From: Rehmannia glutinosa
Lineage: Eukaryota; Streptophyta; Magnoliopsida; Lamiales; Orobanchaceae
Reading direction: 5' to 3'
Assembly: GCA_016081115.2 (NCBI GenBank)
Contig: CM071924.1
Span: forward strand, 88,984,616 to 89,048,615
DNA length: 64,000 nt
Part shown: positions 56,860-64,000 of the stretch, one piece after another
Position numbering within the stretch: the stretch's first letter is position 1
Layout: the number at the start of each line of letters is the position of its first letter
The notes under the pieces: generated by a model
Seen by the model: only the letters and a program-made list of their open reading frames with translations
Told to the model about the DNA's origin: nothing
The model's database searches: none
Translations under genes and position numbers: made by a program

Positions 56860-57380
56860 AATGTAATGAGTGCCAAGGAACCTGGTACATGGATAGTGGT
56901 CGCTCTCGGACATATGACAGAAACAAGAAAAATCTGTCAAAATTCAAGGAAGTCGAGGTGCAAAAGTCATATTTGGAGGAAATGAAGCTCCAGGAGAAAT
57001 AAGAGGCATTGGATCCATCAAGAAAAATGGATTAGAAATCACAGATGTTGCATATGTTGAAGGACTCAAATTCAATCTGCTAAGTATTAGCCAACTCTGT
57101 GACAAAGGCTACAATGTTGGATTTAACATGGGTATATGCCAAATCAAGGACACTGAATCCAATGAGGTTGTGTTGCAAGGATGCGGAGACAAAAAGAACA
57201 TGTATGTGGCGATTGGTCAATGCAACACCAAGCACTTGTCTACTAGCAAAAACACACTGAATCAAGTTGGTTGTGGCACAAAAAGTAGTCACCTAATTTC
57301 AAAACAATTAACAAGCTTGCGGAAGCGATCTTGTAGAAGGACTTCCGGACTTAGTATACAAGAAGGAAAGTGTATGTGAT
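56860..57380 (+). pseudogene. Copia protease and pre-integrase remnant
   Basis: WYMDSG at 56883-56900 keeps the aspartic protease motif. In a shifted frame follow GIGSIKKNGLEITDVAYVEG and LLSISQLCDKGYNVGFNMG. Pieces of the pre-integrase region continue to about 57440. Confidence 0.75.
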
Positions 57381-57429
57381 GCATGCCGATGGGAAAGCAA
57401 ATCAAATCATCATTCTAAGAAAAGACATG

Positions 57430-57830
57430 TCCATCTTCAACAAGAATATTGACACCTGCTACATATGGATCTATTTGGTCCAGTTGAACCAACTAGCATA
57501 AGTGGGAAGAAATACACCTTGGTGGTAGTAGATGACTACTCAAGATATACATGGACAATATTCATGTGTAAAAAGAAAGAAACTTCTGCGAGAAACTACC
57601 ACAAATGATGAAGAAGATCCGAATGAGAAAAGTCAAACCATTATCAAAATAAGATCTGACAGAGGAACCGAGTTTGTCAATGGAATAATAACTCATATTG
57701 TATTGAAAATGGTATTGGTCATGAATTATCTACAGCAAGGACTCCACAACAAAATGGAGTTGCGAAAAAGAAATTAACTCTTAAAGAAGCGGCAGGACCA
57801 TGTTAGGTGAAGCAAGGCTACCTAAAAGAT
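57430..57830 (+). pseudogene. Copia integrase remnant
   Basis: HMDLFGPVEPTSISGKKYTL then VVVDDYSRYTW gives the first catalytic Asp region; IRSDRGTEFVNG gives the second; ARTPQQNGV-type sequence follows out of frame near 57740. At least three frames are needed. Confidence 0.8.
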
Positions 57831-58439
57831 TTTGGGTCAAGCAATAAACACAAAGATGCTATACTCAAAATAGATGCATGATAAACAGCAGACAAATGAC
57901 AAAGACTCCTATGAGATTTGGACAGGAGAAAGCCAAATGTTGCATATTTTAGAATATTTGGATGCAAATGCTTCATCCATAACAATGACAAAGATAATTT
58001 AAAGGCTTTTGATGCTAAAGCCGATGAAGGTATCTTCTTGGATATAGCCGAAAGCAAAGCCTCTGAGTCCTCAACAAGAGGACTATGGTTACGAGAGGAA
58101 TCCATTCATGTAGTGTTTGATGAGCCAAATGTAAATGGAGAAGACATTGAAGAGTCACCGATAAGTTCAATCAACCAACCATGCGCGAAAGAGTCTCTAT
58201 CTTTGAAGTCAAGCGGAATTATAAACCCGGATGAAGATGAGATAGCCGAGTCTCAAAAACATTGGAAAATCTGCGGCTAAGTGATGATGAGAGAGCCGAT
58301 CAAAACAACACACTGCAAGACGATCAATCCAGCTAACTTACTCCAACCTCGATGTAAGATGGCCGAGAGACCATCCACCGAACTAATCATTGGAGATGTA
58401 AGAGAATGAGTGAAAACGAGATCCGAGCTCAACAAGAAG

Positions 58440-59230
58440 CAATGTTCACATGCTTTATCTCACAAATAGAGCCTAAAGATGTATCACAAGCATTGAATGA
58501 CACACATTGGATTCAAGCCATGCAAGAAGAGTCAATCGGTTTGAAAGAAATAAAGTGTGGGAATTGGTTCAAAGACCTACCCATCAAAATATTATTGGCA
58601 CTAAATGGGTGTTCAAAACAAGATGAATGAGGAAGGTTACTGTGGTAAGAAACAAAGCAAGATTGGTAGCCAAAGGATATTGCCAAGAAGAAGGGATAGA
58701 TTTTGATGAAACATTTGCTCCTGTGGCAATATTGGAAGCCATAATGATGTTTCTTGCCTATGCAGACTCACAAGAACTTTATTGTATATCAAATGGATGT
58801 AAAGAGTGCATTTCTTAATGGTTTATTGGAAGAAGAAGTGTATGTTGAACAACCTCCAGGATTTGAGCGTAAGACTCTTGGAGACAAGGTATACAAACTC
58901 AAGAAAGCTCTATATGGATTGAAACAGGCACCCGCGAGCATTGTATGATACATTGTCACAATTCTTGATCGGGAACGGATTTACAAAAGACAAAGTGGAC
59001 AGAACACTCTTGAGAATTCAAGATAGGAAGAGTATCTTTGCTTGTTCAAATATATGTAGATGATATCATCTTTGGATCCACAAACAAAGAGTTGTGTGAT
59101 AAATTTTCAAATCTTATGCAAAGCAAATTCGAAATGAGCATGATGGGAGAGTCGACATTCTTCCTTGGACTCCAAGTGAAACAAAAGAAGGATGGAACCT
59201 TCATAAGTCGATAAAATACACCGAGATTTA
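58440..59230 (+). pseudogene. Copia reverse transcriptase remnant
   Basis: NKARLVAKGYCQEEGIDFDE then TFAPVA (58648-58730), VKSAFLNGLLEEEVYVEQPP then GFERK and ALYGLKQAP, and the active site YVDDIIFGS at 59053-59079, followed by FSNLMQSKFEMSMMGEST and FFLGLQVKQ. All expected motifs are present in order; frame changes separate them. Confidence 0.88.
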
Positions 59231-59977
59231 ATGAAGAAATTTGGTATGGAAGAGAAGTCTTCGTGAAAATACCAATGAATACATCATCAAAATGGATATG
59301 GATGCAGATGGCAAGCTCAGTAGATCAAACAAGATACTGAGCACTTATTAGATCATTGCTCTATCTCACAAAGAAGCCGACATCACCTTTGTTGTAGGTG
59401 TATGTGCAAGATTTCAATCGCTCCAAAAGAAAGCCACATGATCTAGCCAAAAGGATCTTGAGATATTTGAAAGGAAGCGAAGTTGGCTTATAGTATCCAA
59501 AGGAAGGTGGATTCAAGCTAATTGGTTATTCGAGACTACGACTACGCTGGATGTAGAGTTAACAGAAGAGCACCTCGAGCACATGTCAAATGCTTGGAAA
59601 TAGGCTAATTTCTGGTTTAGCAAAAAGCAAAATTCAATAGCCACCTCTACAAATGAAGCGAGAATACATAGTCAAGGGCAAATTATTATGCCAAGTCTTA
59701 TGGATGAGACATCACCGAGAGATTATGAAGTTGAAGAAAAAGAAATTCCAATCATGTGTGATAACACAAGTGCAATTGCAATCACTCAAAATCCGTGTTG
59801 CACTCAAGAACAAAGCATATCGATGTCGATATCACTTCATAAGAGACCATGTTGAAAAGAAGGACATCATCTTGGAATATATATTTGGTGATAAGCGAGT
59901 TAGGCGACATATTCACAAAACCATTATGTGAGTCAAGATTTGAAGAACTCAAGCATGAGTTAGGGTTAATTGAGTGA
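59230..59977 (+). pseudogene. Copia RT connection and RNase H remnant
   Basis: Shifted pieces of the connection (LAKRILRYLKGS) and RNase H (IPIMCDNTSAIAITQNP, YHFIRDHVEKKDIILEYI) lead to the pol end FEELKHELGLIE and stop TGA 59975-59977. Confidence 0.8.
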
Positions 59978-60519
59978 GTTGACACTCGGAAGACTCAAAG
60001 AAAAGAGATGAAACATGAAAAGAGGAAAAGAGTCAATTCGTAATTGACTAAGTGAATCACCAGTCGGAAAGTTAGTCAGACGAGTTAGGCCGACAACTAA
60101 GTCACTAGGAGAGGAGTGAGAAGAAGGATCGAATCATCTAAGAGTAAATTTCGAGTCATTTATGAGCAAAGTGACAAAAATGCGGTCGTTTTTACTAAGC
60201 GGGAATGTTTTTATGAATGACATCAAAGATAATTATGACGTGTCTGTCAAAAGCGCATACCAAGCTTATGATTGGATATAAATGTTGTCGCATTAAATGC
60301 GAGAAATTAAATGTAAATTAAGCGTGCAAGATCTAAGCCGTTGATTTTGATCAAATTTCAAAAACCACCCGCACGCCCTTTCATGAACAAAACCATTTCG
60401 TCCGTTTCTCTCACACTTTACCAAAACTGTTCATCTCTCTCTCGAAAGCAAAAGCAAAAATTTTCTCTCAAAACCCTATCTATCCTCGCCTCAGTCTTCA
60501 AGTTTCGTTTGGTAAAACA

Positions 60520-61110
60520 TCTCGAAATGGCATCTACACATGATTTTGTCAAGCTAGGAAAGCAAATCCACACAGGTCTCTTGTGGATTTCGATGGTATG
60601 GTTAAACAGGGTCCGACGACACCCTAGTGAAGAAGATTCTTGAGAAATTGGAAACGCCTCCGGTTGAAACCGTTTTCGCGTTGGTGTTTCCGATGACCTA
60701 TGTGGAAGAGGTCGCATAGCGCTTCTACGTGAACGTTGAAGTTCACGATGAGGGCATCAAGTCCTCTGTTCATGGAAAGAAGTTCACCATCACCGCCAAG
60801 GATTTGGTGAACACCGCTTGTTGCTTGGCGGAAGGAGTGTCGAGATTCATGAAGCCGAGGTCGACCGATGACCGCTTGGAAGGAAGTAGCCAAGTCCGAC
60901 TATCTTTGCAAAAGTGGTCTACACAAGAAGAGGTCACCGAAAGAGGACTACCACAAATTGCTGGACATTGTTGCCAAATGCATAGACATCGTTTTATGAC
61001 TTTGACCAAATTGCCTAAAGCTAAGTCGATCGTGAATGGCCGCGACCCTGAAGAAAAGAAGGTGAATTGGGCAATGAGTTTGTGTACAGAGACTCGCTGA
61101 GAATGTTGGG
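60520..61110 (+). pseudogene. Envelope-like / plant transposon ORF remnant after pol
   Basis: After pol, pieces such as FYVNVEVHDEGIKSSVHGKK then FTITAKDLVN, and EKKVNWAM, resemble the N-terminal region of the extra ORF that SIRE-type Copia elements carry behind pol. MASTHDFVKLGKQIH at 60528 could be its start. It is strongly frameshifted and has no membrane segment that I can follow. The match is from memory and tentative. Confidence 0.45.
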
Positions 61111-64000
61111 AACAAATCCTTCAAGGAGGATGGAATGTTTGGAGGTTCCCTAGGATACGGCCTGGTGATTGGCGGTGATGGAAGTAAAAAGGAGTCCTCT
61201 TCCGACATGGAAAGGCGTTCCATGTGAACAAGAGGATGTTTCGATCAAACCTCTCTGGCGCACTGAAGAGAGCATACGCCAAGAGGATCGATCGAGTGAG
61301 GGGGGAATCACCACCAAAGATACACTATCTCCTCTCCTCCAAAGAAGAAGGCCCCCTGCGCTAAAAAGATTGTTGCCCTGCAAAGAAAGAAAAAGAAATC
61401 GCTCCTCGCTCCTGCAGCCGAGTCACTCCCCCGCCAGTGTCTCTCCGCCCCTGCACCGCAGCTGGAGAAGGAACCATTAATCCTTTCTCCGGTGATTAAG
61501 AAGAAGAGGATCGCCACAACAAGGAAGGCGGATGCCTCTAAGACATCTGCGAAGGCATTCACCTTCAATGAACCGGAGAAAGTGGAGCGATATCCCTTTG
61601 GTAAAAACAAAGAGAAGAAGAAGACTTTCCAAGCTCTCCGAGCTTGAGAAGACAAATTTGAGTCATCACTCAAATTGGAGAAGATACTGAGACTACCGGA
61701 GAAGTAGAGTCTCAGTGAAGTGAAGTCTCCGAGGCCGATCAACGAGGCACTCAAGACCAGTTGTAAACGAAAGTGAGGAACAAGGAATGGCCGAGACAAT
61801 CAATCACCAAGGACAGGGTTGTTTCTCCACCGTAATAGAGGCTATCGAGGATGTCGAGCGTGAAGTCTCTACCCTTAATCCCCGGAAACGAGGGCCAGGA
61901 AGAGAATGATGGAGACGATGTAATCATGTACTCTCCATTGTATCCGGACATCCAAAATCATCTCGAGAGTGGAGAAAATGGAAGTTGAGCCTATCCAGTG
62001 CGATTTGAAAGACCAGAGTTCATTCTTTGAAGAAGAAGAACTCTTCGAGGTTTCTTGAGGTTGACACAGTCTTTGCAAGCCCTTGACGAGATAATTGTAT
62101 CAATATAATGCAGATTCGAAAAGAAATCGAATGGGCTAAAGCAAATGAGACGCAGAGAGGCACGTGAGAAGGCCAAAGATCTCGCCCTCTCACCGGCACC
62201 ACCGATCATACACACCCTCACCTTGACGTCCCTATCGAAAAAGTGATGAGGATCTGACCTGTTCTTTGCGCCGCGGAAAAAATTGCAAATGCAAAGAAGC
62301 AATGCAAGAATCGAGAATCCTTCATAAGCAAAGAATGATGGAGGGACCAGAGAGTCCTCCAAATCACGGTGGAGATAGACCCAATGGGAGTGGTGCGGCA
62401 TATTGCCACATCAATTGTTCTTTGCCACCACTTCCCCGGCTCATTCGAAGGAAGGTGTTAAGGGAACCGGCGATGAAACCGGGATTGTGGGGACCCCAAT
62501 CGAGCTAACCCCTAATGAAGGTGTCTCACCACCGCCCCAACGGTTGAATACTCGGTGGGAACAGTGGGAGTCTAGAGACGAGTGACCCCATTCCAAGTCA
62601 CTCGGTTGGTGTGCCACCAGAGGAAACTCCCTCCACTGCGGTAAGGTCGGAGGATGTTGTAGAGCGACTCCACAATGAATCTCGGAGGCGAAGTGGAGAA
62701 GGAACAACCACAGAATACACACAAAGTTGTCATCAACGAGGCTCGGGACGATTGAGACTGTCTCGGTGAGGTGCCAATCGCTCTGCAGCTAATGACGCCT
62801 ATGCGATGCGATCGAGGCACGAGTAATCGCCCGGGGAGTTAACACTGGCGATGAAAGTGGACATGAGGCCGGATATAATGACGACGCCACCTTATCTGGC
62901 CGGTTTGCGTGGCATCATAGTCGGGATCCGGGAGTGGTGGCAAAGAAGAAACAATGCGTGTGGAACAAGCTTGATATTTCAGACATTGTTCAACAAGTTG
63001 TTAGTCAAGGGCCGGAGAATGCTTCGATGCAAAGACAAAATTGCAAGAGCACATTGAACAAATGCATGAATCTCATACTACGAGATAAAGGCACATTGCG
63101 TGAACATAATAAGAACGAGCTCCTGCGCGTGGAAGAGAATATGGATCGAAAATTCGATCTCCTCATGGCTAAGATGAAGTTGGTAGCAATGAATCCAACG
63201 CCACCCGCTCCGAGTTCCGTGCGGCATACTCCGCAGCCAGATTGGGCAAAACTCCTGCTATCAAGACTAGACTTCTTGCTTGCTAGCTTGTTTCCGGGGT
63301 TCCTCTCTCCTTTGATGATGCCAAAAAGGGGAAGATGAATACCTAAAACCAAAGCGCCCAGAGATCCGTCGAAGGCGAGAAGAAGGAAGCAAAAACATGT
63401 GAAGGGAAAGACAAATGAGGAAGTAATAAGAGAGAAGAAAGGTAAGTCTGTTGAGGGGAGGATCGAAAGATGTGACCTTGATGATTGCTAAAACCCCCAA
63501 CAAGGTCTTATCACAAATGATATTATCGGCAAACTCCCAATGACTCGCCACTCCAACACTCTTTTCACCTATGGCCGAAAAGAGAAAGACAGATTGAGCG
63601 AGGGATGAAAGAAGTGGAAGGAAGGATGGATGCCCGAGTTATGGTTATTCTCGAAACAACATGGAGGCATTCCAAAGACAGAGACACATATGCCATTTCG
63701 GATGCCGGAACCGAGCCAAGATCGGTTGATGAATTCAAACGCTCGCATCCCAAGGATACTTCGCAAATATGTCCACGGCTCAAGCCTAGGATTTGTCTTG
63801 GGAAAAGGGTCTCACACTATGTGAAGAAGGCGACATGCGGCGGACTACTTGGATCACTCTCTGGTCACTCTGCTAGTCACTCACCGGGAAAAAAGACCCA
63901 AAGACAAGATGCACGCCCGGAGGAAGAAGGAAGAAGCGGTGGAGGAAGAGGTTTCGGACCTAGACCTCTGCACAAAAATATTAAGTATATAGATCCAGGC
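61111..64000. other. 3' noncoding and decayed region of the Copia element
   Basis: No complete gene. Low-complexity charged frames occur on both strands. CCTTTGATGATGCCAAAAAG at about 63309-63328 is like the stretch before the polypurine tract of SIRE elements. The right LTR does not start before the window ends. Confidence 0.45.

Larger units (their letters stand above)
52792..64000 (+). mobile_element. Ty1/Copia retrotransposon, Sirevirus-like, decayed and truncated by the window
   Basis: Left LTR 52792-54387, a primer-binding site for initiator Met-tRNA, then gag, coiled coil, protease, integrase, reverse transcriptase, RNase H (stop at 59977) and a long 3' region with an envelope-like ORF remnant. 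Order (integrase before RT) defines Copia; the long LTR, coiled coil and extra ORF point to the Sirevirus/SIRE group. Frames are repeatedly broken. The 3' LTR is not present before 64000. It interrupts the Gypsy element, so it is the younger insertion. Confidence 0.85.

Noticed and set aside
61308..61799. 163-aa minus-strand frame in the Copia 3' region
   Set aside because: It is the complement of a charged low-complexity coding remnant; apparent hydrophobic segments come from reading Lys/Glu codons in antisense.
1..64000. CRISPR arrays, bacterial operons, phage or toxin systems
   Set aside because: Nothing of the kind is present. The 67-bp and other tandem repeats have no spacer structure, and the genes are spliced plant genes.

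Overview
The window is nuclear DNA of a flowering plant, almost certainly a eudicot. Its genes have many small exons with AT-rich GT-AG introns, their products are plant proteins (a plastid fibrillin, an ABCI-type ABC protein, a plant NDR kinase, a GRAS regulator), and the spaces between genes hold plant transposons. The species cannot be named from the sequence. A run of 100 N (17651-17750) marks an assembly gap.

Layout. (1) 1-13.7 kb: two minus-strand genes, a plastid-lipid-associated protein (PAP10/fibrillin type, 8 exons, complete) and BUD13, a subunit of the RES pre-mRNA splicing complex (7 coding exons). A long BUD13 intron carries a 5'-truncated LINE with a perfect 18-bp target duplication. 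BUD13 needs three single-base insertions to read through. The PAP10, ABC, kinase and GRAS genes need none, so I suspect homopolymer undercalls. (2) 13.7-20.9 kb: no host gene recognised; an inverted-repeat element, a 0.7-kb poly(A) retroposon with a 15-bp target duplication, the gap and a MITE. (3) 20.9-23.8 kb: an ABCI19-like soluble ABC ATPase on the plus strand. (4) 23.8-30 kb: intergenic, with a second poly(A) retrocopy (18-bp target duplication, intact 102-aa ORF), hairpin MITEs and SINE-like copies. (5) 30.1-38.2 kb: an NDR-family AGC kinase, 13 coding exons, 521 aa. (6) 40.0-41.3 kb: a single-exon SCARECROW-clade GRAS gene. (7) 44-64 kb: a nest of decayed LTR retrotransposons. A Tat-like Ty3/Gypsy element contains a 67-bp tandem repeat and an antisense, apparently intron-containing gene. 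It is cut by a Sirevirus-like Ty1/Copia element whose left LTR starts near 52792 and which runs off the window.

The host genes do not form one pathway: plastid lipid-body biology, splicing, an ABC ATPase, cell-morphogenesis signalling and transcriptional control. ABCI19 next to an NDR kinase resembles Arabidopsis At1g03905/At1g03920 (from memory) and may be conserved synteny.

The most distinctive feature is a family of fold-back MITEs with 9-bp target duplications, present in at least eight copies, four of them inside introns of the host genes. No evidence of a wholly new system was found. The least explained objects are the two retroposed sequences and the antisense spliced gene of the Gypsy element.
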